NCBI RefSeq assembly: GCF_001729765.1
Contig: NZ_CP017181.1
Span: 1,612,001 to 1,676,000, forward strand
Source: Enterobacter kobei
GTDB taxonomy: Bacteria > Pseudomonadota > Gammaproteobacteria > Enterobacterales > Enterobacteriaceae
DNA length: 64,000 nt
Direction: 5' to 3'
This document shows positions 38,590-48,144 of the stretch, in pieces. Under the pieces are notes generated by a model. That model had not been told where the DNA came from. It was given only the letters and a program-made list of their open reading frames with translations, and searched no databases. A program made the translations under genes and the position numbers. The first letter of the stretch is position 1. Every line of letters begins with the position of its first letter.

Positions 38590-39780
38590 TTACATGACGC
38601 GACAGGCAAACCCTTTCAGATACAGCCCTTCCGGGTAGGTAGCAATCACGGGATGATCGGCTGCCTGACGGAACTGCTCTATAAATTGTACATCACGACC
38701 AGCATCTATTGCGGCATCGGCGATGATTTTCTGAAATAAATCTGTGGTCATCAGACCGGAGCAGGAGAACGTCAGCAGAACGCCACCCGGGTTCAGCAGC
38801 TGGATGGCCAGCATGTTGATATCTTTGTACCCGCGGCAGGCGCCCATCAGCTGGCTTTTATTCTCCACAAACTTAGGGGGATCCATCACGATAACGTCGA
38901 ACTTCTCGCCCTGATCGCGATATTTACGCAGCAGCTTGAAAACGTCGTCGCGTACAAACTCCGCTTTGCTCAAATCCAGCTTGTTTAGCTCGACGTTTTG
39001 TTTTGCCACGTCAAGCGCTTCCTGTGACGTATCCACGCTGACGACCTGCGCACAGCCACCCATCAGCGCCGAAACGGCAAAACCGCCGGTATAGGAGAAG
39101 CAGTTAAGTACGCGCTTGTCGGCGACGTACTGGCGTGTCGCCAGACGGCTGTCGCGCTGGTCAAGGTAATAGCCCGTTTTGTGACCGCCCTGAATATCCA
39201 CCAGCAGCTTCATGCCATGTTCTTCAATGGGCAGCAGGGCTGGCGGCAGTTCGCCCGTTACTGGCCCCTGAGTCAGCTCCATGCCCTCTTTTTTGCGCAC
39301 TGCCACATCGCTGCGGTCGTAAATGGCACACTGCGGGAACAGCGTTTGCAGCGCGCTAATCAGCGCGGCACGCTGGTATTCCGCTCCGGCGCTCAGGAGT
39401 TGCAGCACCAGGAAGTTGCCGAAGCGATCGATGGTCACACCCGGCAGGCCGTCGGACTCACCGGCGATCAGACGATAGCTGTCCAGACCGTCACGCTTTG
39501 CCAGCCACTCACGCCACTGCTGCGCCTGCTGCAGGCGGCGAATGAAGAAGTCGATATCAATGGTTTCATCTTTGTCGAAGGTCCAGACGCGAGCGCGGAT
39601 CTGGGACGCAGGCGAGTATGCGCCTCGCGCTAACCATTTCCCCTGATGGTCCACGATATCAATGGTTTCACCGAGGCTGGCTTTGCCTTCCATGCGGGCA
39701 ACTGCGCCAGAAAAAACCCAGGGATGACGGCGCAGTAAGGATTTCTCGCGCCCTTTGGCTAACACTAAACGTACACTCAT
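38590..39780 (-). CDS. rlmI: 23S rRNA m5C1962 methyltransferase
   Basis: From the ATG at 39780 the protein has 396 residues, the E. coli length. An N-terminal PUA domain ([20 protein letters not shown]) is followed by a SAM methyltransferase domain with [18 protein letters not shown] and the catalytic-loop Cys in TFSCSG. It methylates C1962 of 23S rRNA. A longer frame to 39843 has no supporting ribosome site. Confidence 0.96.
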   Translation of the reverse strand: MSVRLVLAKGREKSLLRRHPWVFSGAVARMEGKASLGETIDIVDHQGKWLARGAYSPASQIRARVWTFDKDETIDIDFFIRRLQQAQQWREWLAKRDGLDSYRLIAGESDGLPGVTIDRFGNFLVLQLLSAGAEYQRAALISALQTLFPQCAIYDRSDVAVRKKEGMELTQGPVTGELPPALLPIEEHGMKLLVDIQGGHKTGYYLDQRDSRLATRQYVADKRVLNCFSYTGGFAVSALMGGCAQVVSVDTSQEALDVAKQNVELNKLDLSKAEFVRDDVFKLLRKYRDQGEKFDVIVMDPPKFVENKSQLMGACRGYKDINMLAIQLLNPGGVLLTFSCSGLMTTDLFQKIIADAAIDAGRDVQFIEQFRQAADHPVIATYPEGLYLKGFACRVM

Positions 39781-39954
39781 AATTTGCTGTTCTGTCGATT
39801 TCAGGGAAATGGCGCGTAGATTATCACATTCAGCAAGTCGCAATCATCTGTGGATGCCTTTGAGCGTTTCGGCACAAAATCAAATCGCTTAAGCACATTA
39901 CGGTATGGCCGCGTGCCTTACATTGGGGCTTCCCGTTCAGCAAAGGACTCCCCC

Positions 39955-40512
39955 ATGAAAAAGCGCAATGTAATAGTAACAACCGCTCTGGCGGCGATAA
40001 GTTTTCAGGTTTTAGCGGCAACGCCTTTCAGTATCACCAGTCAGGATATCTCCAGGGAGCACCGTTTAGCGCAACAGCAGGTGTTCAACGGTTTTGGCTG
40101 CCACGGTGATAACCAGTCTCCGCAGCTTGCATGGAAACATCCGCCAGCCGGTACGAAAAGTTTTGCCATCACGGTATATGACCCCGATGCCCCCACCGGC
40201 AGTGGCTGGTGGCACTGGACAGTCGCCAATATTCCTGCGAAAACAATGGCACTGCCCGCGGGCGCGGGTAACCCAAAGAGTGAGAAATTACCCGCTGGCG
40301 CGGTGCAGGGGCGTAATGACTTCGGTTATTCTGGATTTGGCGGCGCATGTCCACCTGAGGGAGACAAACCGCACCGTTACCAGATTACCGTCTGGGCGCT
40401 GAACGTGGACACACTGCCCCTTGATAACAATGCCAGCGGCGCGCTGGTCGGTTATATGATAAACAGTCACGTTCTCGGAAAAACGCAGTTAACCGCAACG
40501 TACAGCAGATAA
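39955..40512 (+). CDS. secreted PEBP-like protein (YbhB/YbcL family)
   Basis: The 185-residue protein has a signal peptide (MKKRNVIVTTALAAISFQVLA) and the phosphatidylethanolamine-binding protein fold: DPDAP in the YDPDAPTGSGWWHW loop and GACPPEGDKPHRY. It is probably periplasmic. E. coli YbcL is a relative, but the substrate here is unknown. This gene and the AraC regulator ten bases downstream are absent between rlmI and acyP in E. coli, so the pair is an insertion or a lineage-specific retention. Confidence 0.85.
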   Translation: MKKRNVIVTTALAAISFQVLAATPFSITSQDISREHRLAQQQVFNGFGCHGDNQSPQLAWKHPPAGTKSFAITVYDPDAPTGSGWWHWTVANIPAKTMALPAGAGNPKSEKLPAGAVQGRNDFGYSGFGGACPPEGDKPHRYQITVWALNVDTLPLDNNASGALVGYMINSHVLGKTQLTATYSR

Positions 40513-40522
40513 GGATGACCCG

Positions 40523-41311
40523 GTGCAGGAGTTTTACCTTCAACATAAACAGCTGACGGCGGGCGAAGTCAGTGCCAGCAAAATGCATCGCCTGCACCAG
40601 GTTAAACTTTTTTTTCCAGCCATTTGTCACATTACTCACGGCAGTAAGGTCATTGTTCAGGATGACAAGCGCCTGGTGGCAACGAGGGATGCGCTGATTA
40701 TTATCCCGGCCAATACGTCAATGGAGATTATTAATCAGCCTGCGAACGGCATGTTTCGATCGGACTTGCTGATGTTGTCGCCAGAAATCCTGGCCGAGTT
40801 TAAAGCGCATTACCTGAAATCCTGGCCGGGCACGACGTTACATTCCCTTTGTGTCCCGTTGAGCGAGGGGCTGGCGTTTATGTGGGATAACCTGCTGCAC
40901 GCCGTGCGTCAGGATTTACCGGAGGCGTTACAAAAACATCAGGCCTTCGGTCTTTTGCTGGCATTGCTGCATGAAGGCGTGGCAGGTCCGCTGCTTATTG
41001 AGCGAAGCAGTAACCTGACTGAGCAGGTGCGGCAGTTCATCATGCTATCGCCGGCCAGATCCTGGACTGCGCAGGATATCGCAAGCCGTCTGGCCTTAAG
41101 CGTGCCGACGCTGCGCAGAAAGTTGCGTGAAGAGTCGCAGAGTTTTCGCCAGATCGTGGAAGAGGTGAGAATGGCCGTTGCGCTGTCACAGCTGCAATCG
41201 ACCCGATTACCCATTGGCGAAATCGCATTACAATGTGGGTATCTTTCCAGTTCTCGTTTCACCGCCCGCTTTCGGCAGCACTACGGCTGTTTGCCGAAAA
41301 CGCTACGTTAA
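40523..41311 (+). CDS. AraC-family transcriptional regulator
   Basis: The GTG at 40523 is preceded by AAGGA and gives 262 residues. The N-terminal cupin-like half (to about 155) would sense a ligand. The C-terminal 100 residues carry two helix-turn-helix motifs ([24 protein letters not shown] and [25 protein letters not shown]). It is co-transcribed with the PEBP-like gene and 11 bases ahead of acyP, so all three may share a transcript. Confidence 0.85.
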   Translation: MQEFYLQHKQLTAGEVSASKMHRLHQVKLFFPAICHITHGSKVIVQDDKRLVATRDALIIIPANTSMEIINQPANGMFRSDLLMLSPEILAEFKAHYLKSWPGTTLHSLCVPLSEGLAFMWDNLLHAVRQDLPEALQKHQAFGLLLALLHEGVAGPLLIERSSNLTEQVRQFIMLSPARSWTAQDIASRLALSVPTLRRKLREESQSFRQIVEEVRMAVALSQLQSTRLPIGEIALQCGYLSSSRFTARFRQHYGCLPKTLR

Positions 41312-41322
41312 GGAGAAGAAAA

Positions 41323-41604
41323 ATGTCAAAAGTTTGCACTATTGCCTGGGTTCACGGCATCGTTCAGGGCGTCGGGTTCCGCTACAGCACCCAGCGTGAG
41401 GCTCTTCAGCTCGGGATCACGGGCTATGCGCGAAACATGGATGACGGCAGCGTTGAGGTGGTTGCCTGTGGCGACGCGGAGCAGGTAGAAAAACTGATGG
41501 TGTGGCTGAAAGCGGGTGGCCCGCGCAGCGCGCGGGTTGACAGGGTGCTAACAGAACCGCATCAACCCGGCCGGGAATACGAGAGCTTCAGTATTCGTTA
41601 TTAA
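41323..41604 (+). CDS. yccX: acylphosphatase
   Basis: A 93-residue acylphosphatase. The phosphate-binding loop VQGVGFRYS contains the catalytic Arg and [12 protein letters not shown] the catalytic Asn. The ATG at 41323 is preceded by AGGAG. The 3' end overlaps the convergent tusE stop by four bases. Confidence 0.95.
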   Translation: MSKVCTIAWVHGIVQGVGFRYSTQREALQLGITGYARNMDDGSVEVVACGDAEQVEKLMVWLKAGGPRSARVDRVLTEPHQPGREYESFSIRY

Positions 41605-41930
41605 ATGCACTTCACCGGCTTTGGCAGGCCAGCAATTTTGGTGGCCTGTTTTGCCGGGCCTTTCGGAAACAGACGATACAGATAGCGGCTGTTGCCTTTC
41701 TCTTCGCCAAACTTATTGGCCATCGCTTTCACCAGCATGCGGATCGCCGGAGAGGTATTAAATTCGAGATAAAATTCGCGCACAAAACGCACGACTTCCC
41801 AGTGTTCGGGGGAGAGGGTGATACCTTCGTTTTCGGCGATTTTTTCCGCCAGTGGCTCGCTCCATAGCGTGGTATCTTTCAGATAGCCTTCGCTATCGGT
41901 CTCAATTTCCTGGCCTGCAAAAATGAACAT
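41601..41930 (-). CDS. tusE: sulfurtransferase TusE
   Basis: This 109-residue DsrC-like protein takes sulfur from TusBCD and passes it to MnmA for 2-thiouridine in tRNA. The essential Cys108 is the penultimate residue (KPVKCI). Confidence 0.96.
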   Translation of the reverse strand: MFIFAGQEIETDSEGYLKDTTLWSEPLAEKIAENEGITLSPEHWEVVRFVREFYLEFNTSPAIRMLVKAMANKFGEEKGNSRYLYRLFPKGPAKQATKIAGLPKPVKCI

Positions 41931-41949
41931 AGTGCTCTGTCGATAAAGT

Positions 41950-41983
41950 AAAAACCGCCCCTAGTCTAGCAAAGAAGGGGCGG
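41950..41983 (-). terminator. terminator of the fimbrial operon
   Basis: On the minus strand, CCGCCCC (41977-41983) and GGGGCGG (41955-41961) form a GC-rich stem followed by TTTTTACTTT. It lies just after the LuxR-type gene that ends the operon. Confidence 0.7.
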
Positions 41984-41999
41984 CATGAGAAACTTCGGT

Positions 42000-42551
42000 C
42001 TACAGAAGAAGCTGTAGCAGATTGTTGGCATTCAGCTTTTTTAACGCGTTGCATTTGTACGTCGAGACCTGTTTTTCGCTCATCTGCGTCATTGTCGCAA
42101 CATGTCTTACCGATTGCCCGTTAACCAGCCTGTCGAGAACATTGAACTCCATGCCCGTCAGGCAACAATTCAGGCTGCGGACCCGACGGGGCTCTTTTGC
42201 AAGCAGATACGCTGCATCCGCGACGGCAATTCTGTCATCAATAATATATGAGGTCAGCGTGGCAAAACGCTTTCGCAGATGCGTGGCCAGCGCCCAGCCT
42301 TTTTCATTGCACACCAGATAAAGCGTTCCTTCCCAGCGGCTGGCCTCTAGCTGAAGCAGAATCTCAACCAGCGCCTGATGCGTCCCGGCGACGGAAAAGC
42401 GGCAGCGCACAACGAGGGTGTCGCAGGCCAATAACGAATGGCGCCACGTTACCGCGCCGCTTTCAACCAGCATTTGAGCGTTACGGCGCAGAAGGGCGTA
42501 GCGTAAACCTTCGGCATAAAAGCGATTATTATCAAGAATAACGTAATTCAC
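42000..42551 (-). CDS. LuxR-type regulator at the end of the fimbrial operon
   Basis: The GTG at 42551, with AAGGAGG five bases upstream, gives 183 residues starting (M)NYVILDNNRFYAEGL. The N-terminal 120 residues look like a degenerate receiver domain; no clear phospho-acceptor Asp is visible. The C-terminal 60 residues are a LuxR/FixJ helix-turn-helix (LTGMEFNVLDRLVNGQSVRHVA and SEKQVSTYKCNALKKL). It begins ten bases after the adhesin gene, so it is co-transcribed with the fimbriae and may feed back on them or on motility. Confidence 0.8.
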   Translation of the reverse strand: MNYVILDNNRFYAEGLRYALLRRNAQMLVESGAVTWRHSLLACDTLVVRCRFSVAGTHQALVEILLQLEASRWEGTLYLVCNEKGWALATHLRKRFATLTSYIIDDRIAVADAAYLLAKEPRRVRSLNCCLTGMEFNVLDRLVNGQSVRHVATMTQMSEKQVSTYKCNALKKLNANNLLQLLL

Positions 42552-42561
42552 GGCGGCCTCC

Positions 42562-43716
42562 TTATAACGTACTGGGTGTGTAGATAATGCGTAGCGTGCC
42601 GGTGTAATCCCCGGCATTTTTGCTGCTGGCAGTAAATGAAGGGGTTTTCAGGATAATAGGGGCTGGCACGCACAGTACGCTCTCGCGTCCGCCGGGCAGG
42701 ACGACCTGACGCAGATACTGCGGATCGTTAGTCCCTTGCCAGACCACGGTTTTACCGTTAGCGACGATGTCTGTTGCGCCTGTGATGGGATGGGTGACAA
42801 AGACCTGATAGTCGAGACGGTCTCGCGCATCGGTCTGGCTTCCTCCGCGTCGCCTGATTGAAAACGCACCTTCAGTACGGCCCGCTGAGGCGAGTCCGTC
42901 GTCCTCAAACCGAAGGTAGGTGCGGGTGCTGGTGCTGTTTTTACCATCGTACGGGCACATATCCAGCGTATTTTCTCCCTGGATCTCACTGCCACCCGGC
43001 CGCCCCGGGAAGTTAGTCAGGTTGAGGTTAACGATGGGCGTGGAGTGCGGAAATGCCGGCAGATAAATCTGCTGATTACCCGGATCGACCACCTCAATGC
43101 GAATGTTTGCCTGCCACCTGGCGATAGTGAGATAGCCAGGACAGCCCACGTTAACATCATTGGCATTTCCGCTACAGCTGCCATTCCCCCATTGACGCAG
43201 GTTTTGCTTCAGCGTTGCGGTCCAGATCCCCGGTAATGCGAGCTTGTCCAGTTCACTTTTTACAATATAGAAATCGAAGTAGGGCTCGCTGTTCCAGGCG
43301 GAGATATCAACATTCCCAGCTGTGACAAAGCTGGCAAAAATATCCACTTTATTGCTAATGAACATATGGTGATCGCCATACACCTTGATATCCACCGTCT
43401 TGCTGGTGAGGGCATGCGTAAAACGTAATGTGATGGCATAAGGCTTGGCTGGGTTCGCCTGAAACCAGACCGGTGAGTCCATGCAAGCTCCGTACGTGGC
43501 GTCGGTCCGGGACTGACAGGTCAGGGCATTACGTCCCCACTTTTGCGGGTCGGCGGTGTCAAAGCCGCCCGATTCATGCAACCAGATATCGAAACGCGCA
43601 GGCGGTGCCGTGCGATCGAAGCTGATCCCAACGCTGGTGTTTCGTCCCGCAGGGGCGCCCGCCAGCGTCTGGCCTGTCCACAGGCTTAACAACAGTAAAA
43701 TAAAGAGGTACTTCAT
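42562..43716 (-). CDS. alpha-fimbrial tip adhesin/minor subunit (CfaE-like)
   Basis: This 384-residue secreted protein starts MKYLFILLLLSLWTGQTLAG. It has the two-domain size of CFA/I-class tip adhesins, with paired cysteines in the N-terminal adhesin part (ALTCQSRTDATYGACM and GSCSGNANDVNVGC) and in the pilin part (DMCPYD and VLCVPAP). It should cap the fibre and bind the host or surface ligand. A GTG one codon upstream is an alternative start. The usher stop is a few bases upstream, so translation is coupled. Confidence 0.82.
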   Translation of the reverse strand: MKYLFILLLLSLWTGQTLAGAPAGRNTSVGISFDRTAPPARFDIWLHESGGFDTADPQKWGRNALTCQSRTDATYGACMDSPVWFQANPAKPYAITLRFTHALTSKTVDIKVYGDHHMFISNKVDIFASFVTAGNVDISAWNSEPYFDFYIVKSELDKLALPGIWTATLKQNLRQWGNGSCSGNANDVNVGCPGYLTIARWQANIRIEVVDPGNQQIYLPAFPHSTPIVNLNLTNFPGRPGGSEIQGENTLDMCPYDGKNSTSTRTYLRFEDDGLASAGRTEGAFSIRRRGGSQTDARDRLDYQVFVTHPITGATDIVANGKTVVWQGTNDPQYLRQVVLPGGRESVLCVPAPIILKTPSFTASSKNAGDYTGTLRIIYTPSTL

Positions 43717-43720
43717 CACA

Positions 43721-46438
43721 TCATTTCCCTTTAGTGAGGTTGTCGGCGTTCATGGCAGTTGGCCCGGCAGGTACCGATCGTCCGGCGAGCATCAGCTGTG
43801 CCTGCTGCTGGATGGCATCCGGCAGGGCCGAGAAGGTTAATTCCCGACAAGGAATTGAGCCGACATAGCGCACCACGTCGCGCATACTTTTCACGTTGAG
43901 TTCGCACTGATAAAACTGCTGCTGACGCACCAGGTAGAGGTTATGCAGCAGGGCATCGCTCTGGGCGCTGAATCCGCCGTTGCCGAGATCGCTCCAGCCG
44001 TTAACGTTCAGCGGCACACCACCGATAAACGGCGAATGACGCTCGTCGGTTAACTGGCCGAGCCAGGTGTAGCTTGCGGTGGTTTGCACATCCCGACGCA
44101 GCAGTTTGCCTGGCACCATAAACAGCGTTCTGCTGCCTGAACCTTGCGTGATCTCACTGCTGGCTCCCCGGGATACATCCAGCGATTCGTTAATCGTCAA
44201 CGTGGTCTGCTGGTAGCCCGGTACGGCGAAGAGGGCGCGGCTATTACCCGGAATGTCTGCGCTCCCGCTGTTATCCAGCGACACGGCAACGCTCGGAGCC
44301 TGGGTATCAGTCGGTGTGGCAACGTTAACCGCGACGGCGGAAGCAGGGCGTCCGTCGCTCCAGCGGCCCAGCCACAGGCCAGAACGCGACAGCGCAAGTG
44401 TCGAGCTGTAGTTGCCGCTGGTGCTCAGCGTATGGCGTCTGTCCTGACGATCCCAGGCGTCGCTGACGGTCAGACTGCCGTTGCCATATCGCCCGCCCTG
44501 GCGCGTATAGGCTGAGGTATTCAGCGAGTCGCTGTTAATGCCTGATGCGCTAAGGCCGTACTCGTTTTCACCGCGTGCATCGCTGTACCAGTTATGCGCC
44601 ACGTTGTAGCTCAGCTGATTTTTTTCACGCTGCTGGTGCTGCCAGGTCGCCCCCAGAGAGGTATAGCTAGACGCATCACCCTGACGGTTATGCGCCATGG
44701 ACAGGCTCACGCTCAGGTAGCCGCCTTTGTCCCTGCCGTCGCGGGCATCATCGTTGCGCATGAAGAGGTTAACGCTGCTGTTAATGTTCAGACCATGGGT
44801 GCTAAAGGCATTGCTCAGGCCTCCCTGCCAGGCCCGCGAGCGCGAGCGGGTCATATAGACCGATTCCCATGGCAAACCCGCATCGTGGCGATCGTCGCTA
44901 TCCGGCAGCTCCCGGCGTGAAACGTACCGTCCTTCGTTGCGGTTATCCGAATAGCCGAGGCTCGCATACCAGGCGCCGACAGGGACGGAAAACATCACCG
45001 AGAGGGTGCGATAACAGCCGTTCACGGCGTCAAACCCGGCGCTTCGGGTGTTGCAGTTTTCCGCTGATAGCGCGTTGCGATAGAGGCTCAGTGAAAAACC
45101 GTCGTTGTAGCTGATTTGCTGAATATTGCCGCGCTGGCCTTCGCTGCCGTAAAGGTAGCTAAACCGGGTACTCAGCACGCCGTCGATCGGGCCCGCGTTG
45201 AAGCCCCGGCTCCAGTCGAGCGCATTTTCCAGGAAGCGCTGGTTTTGCTTTATCGTTGCTCCGCTGGTAAGCGCTAAGGTCTCGGTGACGGGCAGGCGTA
45301 CGCCCGCCTGCGCAACCGCGCTGGGTTCTTCGTTTTGATCGCTATTGTCGGTTTCACCCGCCTGCAGGAACCACTCGACGCGGTCGAATGGCGTAATGCC
45401 GGTTCGGGTAAACGGCACCTGCTCGGTACGCGTTAGCCGGTTATTTTCATAGACCGACAGCGTGACGGTGTAGCTCCCGTCCGGAAACGATCTTGTGTCG
45501 AGAGTTTGCGCCCCGGCATTCAGGTAAAAGCTGGCCAGCAGCTGACTGCCACGGCGGGCATCAATACGCGCGTCATGGGAAAGCAGCACGGTGATAGGGG
45601 TTCCCTTTGACTGCTGAACCGGATTTATCCACGCCCGTGTTGAGCCTGCGCGCAGGCCGCGAATTTTCCCCAGCGGAAGCTGGCTAAGGTTGATATTTCC
45701 ACCGGCATTACTGAACAGATCGCGGGTATCCATTTCGCCCAGCTGGACATAGTACTGGCGCAAGATATCCTGGCGGAACCAGGCATTGTTAACGGTGATT
45801 TCCTGTTGCTGCTGGTGCCTTGAACGCTGTCCCAGCCAGGTCCAGTCGAGGTTAATATAGCCGTCCTGCGTGAGCGCCAGCGCGCCATTGCCCTGCACGG
45901 TGGCTGACTGATAATCCCTGTCGGCAACAAAATTAACATTCTGCTGATGGATAAGCGCATTTTCGGTGTCCTGCGTGGGCTGATACCACTGATTTTCCGC
46001 GGTGGCTTTAGGCAGGAATTTCTTGTCTAAAAACAGGCTAATACGGGCGTTATTCTCGTCATAGATAATGGCCGCGCGGTCGGTATCAATGTAATCGCAG
46101 CCCGCTGCGGAGCTGTTGCTGCTGCAGGCCAGGTTGCCGTTACGGGCAAGCGGAACGGCCAGCGTGGCAGACGCGGTGGCAACGAGAGCAGGGTCGTCGT
46201 TAAACCGTCGTTTGATGGCTGCTACAACGGTTTCAGGTGCGACAAAACTGACCGTTTCAAGCGTGATATCCGTTTCAAACAGGCCAAGTGACTCGCCATA
46301 GAGGTTTACCTCTGTCCACAGGCGCTGGGTTTTCGCCAGATCTTCAAAACCTGCCGGGACGGTCATCCCGGCACAGGCGAGTTGGATGGAAGCGGGTAAC
46401 AAAGCAACAAAGAGGAGAGTATTTCTGTGAAACGCCAT
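43721..46438 (-). CDS. alpha-class fimbrial outer-membrane usher (CfaC-like)
   Basis: The 905-residue usher has the signal peptide MAFHRNTLLFVALLPASIQLACA. It resembles the ushers of CFA/I, CS1 and S. Typhi Tcf rather than FimD. The N-terminal chaperone-docking region is followed by a 24-strand barrel with a plug (about 120-600) and a C-terminal region with two cysteines (FYQCELN and IPCRELTF). It secretes and assembles the fibre. A strong hairpin lies between it and the major subunit gene. Confidence 0.9.
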   Translation of the reverse strand: MAFHRNTLLFVALLPASIQLACAGMTVPAGFEDLAKTQRLWTEVNLYGESLGLFETDITLETVSFVAPETVVAAIKRRFNDDPALVATASATLAVPLARNGNLACSSNSSAAGCDYIDTDRAAIIYDENNARISLFLDKKFLPKATAENQWYQPTQDTENALIHQQNVNFVADRDYQSATVQGNGALALTQDGYINLDWTWLGQRSRHQQQQEITVNNAWFRQDILRQYYVQLGEMDTRDLFSNAGGNINLSQLPLGKIRGLRAGSTRAWINPVQQSKGTPITVLLSHDARIDARRGSQLLASFYLNAGAQTLDTRSFPDGSYTVTLSVYENNRLTRTEQVPFTRTGITPFDRVEWFLQAGETDNSDQNEEPSAVAQAGVRLPVTETLALTSGATIKQNQRFLENALDWSRGFNAGPIDGVLSTRFSYLYGSEGQRGNIQQISYNDGFSLSLYRNALSAENCNTRSAGFDAVNGCYRTLSVMFSVPVGAWYASLGYSDNRNEGRYVSRRELPDSDDRHDAGLPWESVYMTRSRSRAWQGGLSNAFSTHGLNINSSVNLFMRNDDARDGRDKGGYLSVSLSMAHNRQGDASSYTSLGATWQHQQREKNQLSYNVAHNWYSDARGENEYGLSASGINSDSLNTSAYTRQGGRYGNGSLTVSDAWDRQDRRHTLSTSGNYSSTLALSRSGLWLGRWSDGRPASAVAVNVATPTDTQAPSVAVSLDNSGSADIPGNSRALFAVPGYQQTTLTINESLDVSRGASSEITQGSGSRTLFMVPGKLLRRDVQTTASYTWLGQLTDERHSPFIGGVPLNVNGWSDLGNGGFSAQSDALLHNLYLVRQQQFYQCELNVKSMRDVVRYVGSIPCRELTFSALPDAIQQQAQLMLAGRSVPAGPTAMNADNLTKGK

Positions 46439-46461
46439 GAACGAGCCTCGACATCATCCTG

Positions 46462-46489
46462 ACGTCAGAGGGTGGGCACCCTCTGACGT
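46462..46489. other. perfect hairpin between major subunit and usher genes
   Basis: ACGTCAGAGGGTG and CACCCTCTGACGT form a 13-base perfect inverted repeat (46462-46474 and 46477-46489). No T run follows on the minus strand, so it is likelier to protect the subunit mRNA end than to end transcription. This is a common way to make subunit in excess over usher. Confidence 0.75.
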
Positions 46490-46510
46490 TATTCCTTAGG
46501 TGCTGTGGTG

Positions 46511-47017
46511 TTACGCACCGCCTTCCGTGGTCGTCGCTTGCGTCAGCATCAGGCTGACAACGCCGCTGTACTGACCTGTTTTCAGAATGCCTTTGGTGGT
46601 CTGAGAAATGGTCAGCGGCAGTACCGCTGAACCGTTTTCAATGCTCCCCGGGAACAGTTCGGTACCGGTATATTCAACATCGGCGGTAGAGAGGGTTTTA
46701 TCGCCCAGCTTCACCGTCATTGGGATGGACTCAGCACCGTCGGCATTTGCCAGCTTCGCGGCACTCACCAGACGGACTTTCACGTTGCTGGTGGCGGAGT
46801 TAGACCATACCTTGGTATTCAGGCGGTAGCTTTCCAGACCGCGGCCTGGCAGGTACTGCATATCGATGCTTGCCGGCAGCGGCGTATTATCGGCCTGGGT
46901 CATATCCAGCTGTGAATCAACGCTGGCGTTGACGGTAATATCTTTTTGGATCGCCAGCGCGCTAACGGACGTGGTCATCGCGGCAACAATCATCAGGGGT
47001 TTAAAATACTTACGCAT
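46511..47017 (-). CDS. CS1-type major fimbrial subunit (CfaB-like)
   Basis: The ATG at 47017, six bases after GGAG, gives 168 residues with signal peptide MRKYFKPLMIVAAMTTSVSALA. The mature part starts IQKDITVNASVDSQLDM, matching the donor strand of CFA/I and CS1 pilins, and ends SGVVSLMLTQATTTEGGA. There are no cysteines, as in this class. It lies between chaperone and usher. Confidence 0.9.
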   Translation of the reverse strand: MRKYFKPLMIVAAMTTSVSALAIQKDITVNASVDSQLDMTQADNTPLPASIDMQYLPGRGLESYRLNTKVWSNSATSNVKVRLVSAAKLANADGAESIPMTVKLGDKTLSTADVEYTGTELFPGSIENGSAVLPLTISQTTKGILKTGQYSGVVSLMLTQATTTEGGA

Positions 47018-47092
47018 TGATATCTCCATATTTACAAATGAGCACCCTGGCTCTTTAAACAAACCCTTTGGGGTCTTTACGGTAACGTCGTG

Positions 47093-47836
47093 TTATTGCA
47101 CGACGGGTAAATCAGCTTCTTCAGCGGTTTTATTCATCCAGTTGAAGTAGCGGAATTTATATTTATGGCCTTGTGTCTTTGTGAGCGTTTTTAATTTCCG
47201 TTCGGTGTCTGGATAAATCGTCGCGTCTTCTTTAATCCATTTACACGACGAATTTGCGTCACAAATACCGATCTCTCTCAGCGGCACGCGCAGCGTACCG
47301 TTGTTTTTTAACGTCCCCCTGCGAGGGTCTATCGAGAGTGAAACCACACTTTTTTCCGGGGCGAGGTGGATCAGGGCGCCCCAGATGACATTGACGCCCA
47401 ATGTCGCCTTCGCCGCAGCGCTTTCTGCCTGACCTGGAATAATGCTGTCAGGTTGCTTTACCCCTTCAAAATAGACGCGCCAGGTGGTCTCTTTTTCCGG
47501 TGGCGTGAGCGATACCAGACGAACGACGCGCATTGCGCCAGCCGCCAGGGCAAATTTTTCTGGCGTCACAACAACGCCACCTTCTTTCCACGAGGCCACA
47601 TCAATCTCATTTTCCTCGGCAGTGCCGGGATTAAGAATTTTCTTTTGCCTCACCCGAATGAACTGAATATCATCCGTTTTTGAAGCCACTTTTATTTGCG
47701 CCGCCCCGGACTTATCCACGTTAAGTTCCATCGGGTACACGCTCATATTGGCCATTGCCATTTCTGAGAAAAATGGTAATGACAGCGCGGCGACATAAAA
47801 GGCGGTTGTCATGTTCACTCTTTTTTTCTGTTTCAC
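47093..47836 (-). CDS. alpha-fimbrial periplasmic chaperone (CfaA-like)
   Basis: The 247-residue protein resembles CfaA: MSVYPMELNVDKSGAAQIKV, then IQFIRVRQKKILNPGTAEE, WKEGGVVVTPEKF and TTWRVYFEGVKQ. It donates a strand to folding subunits in the periplasm. The GTG at 47836 is preferred because it gives a signal peptide with a basic start (MKQKKR); an ATG at 47812 is the alternative. It is the first gene of the operon. Confidence 0.9.
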   Translation of the reverse strand: MKQKKRVNMTTAFYVAALSLPFFSEMAMANMSVYPMELNVDKSGAAQIKVASKTDDIQFIRVRQKKILNPGTAEENEIDVASWKEGGVVVTPEKFALAAGAMRVVRLVSLTPPEKETTWRVYFEGVKQPDSIIPGQAESAAAKATLGVNVIWGALIHLAPEKSVVSLSIDPRRGTLKNNGTLRVPLREIGICDANSSCKWIKEDATIYPDTERKLKTLTKTQGHKYKFRYFNWMNKTAEEADLPVVQ

Positions 47837-48144
47837 ATTCTGCCTGCCTGCTCTGAGTTCATCGGTGGCGCGTTAACACCAAGACACCGTCTGCTTTCGT
47901 ATCGCTTCAGGGCAGGGAAACTTTAACCAGAACAGCGATTTGTGAAAATTTGTATTAATTAACTCGTTAAATACAGTTTTTTATCCTGCTTTTCTGTCTT
48001 TAAGGTTGTATAGTTAAGCGAAAATACCGCGACCAGGGATGGGAAGAAAATTCCTTCTGATTACAAAATAAGCAGATCAGGAGGTGGTTTTCATGTCGAT
48101 GTACCAGGGATTAAAAAGCATGCGGTAACAGCCGAGAATAAAAG
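47837..48144. other. divergent control region of the fimbrial operon and membrane regulator
   Basis: This 308-base gap has a strongly AT-rich centre (about 47930-48030, with TTGTATTAATTAACTCG and GTTGTATAGTTAAGCG) typical of H-NS-silenced promoters. It also holds the 11-codon upstream frame listed separately. I could not assign individual promoters with confidence. Confidence 0.5.
48093..48128 (+). CDS. possible 11-residue leader peptide before the membrane regulator
   Basis: ATG TCG ATG TAC ... CGG TAA encodes MSMYQGLKSMR. It is preceded by AGGAGGTGG, one of the strongest ribosome sites in the window, and ends 16 bases before the regulator start, which itself has only a weak site. Translation of this frame could control the regulator by coupling or attenuation. 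Confidence 0.45.
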   Translation: MSMYQGLKSMR

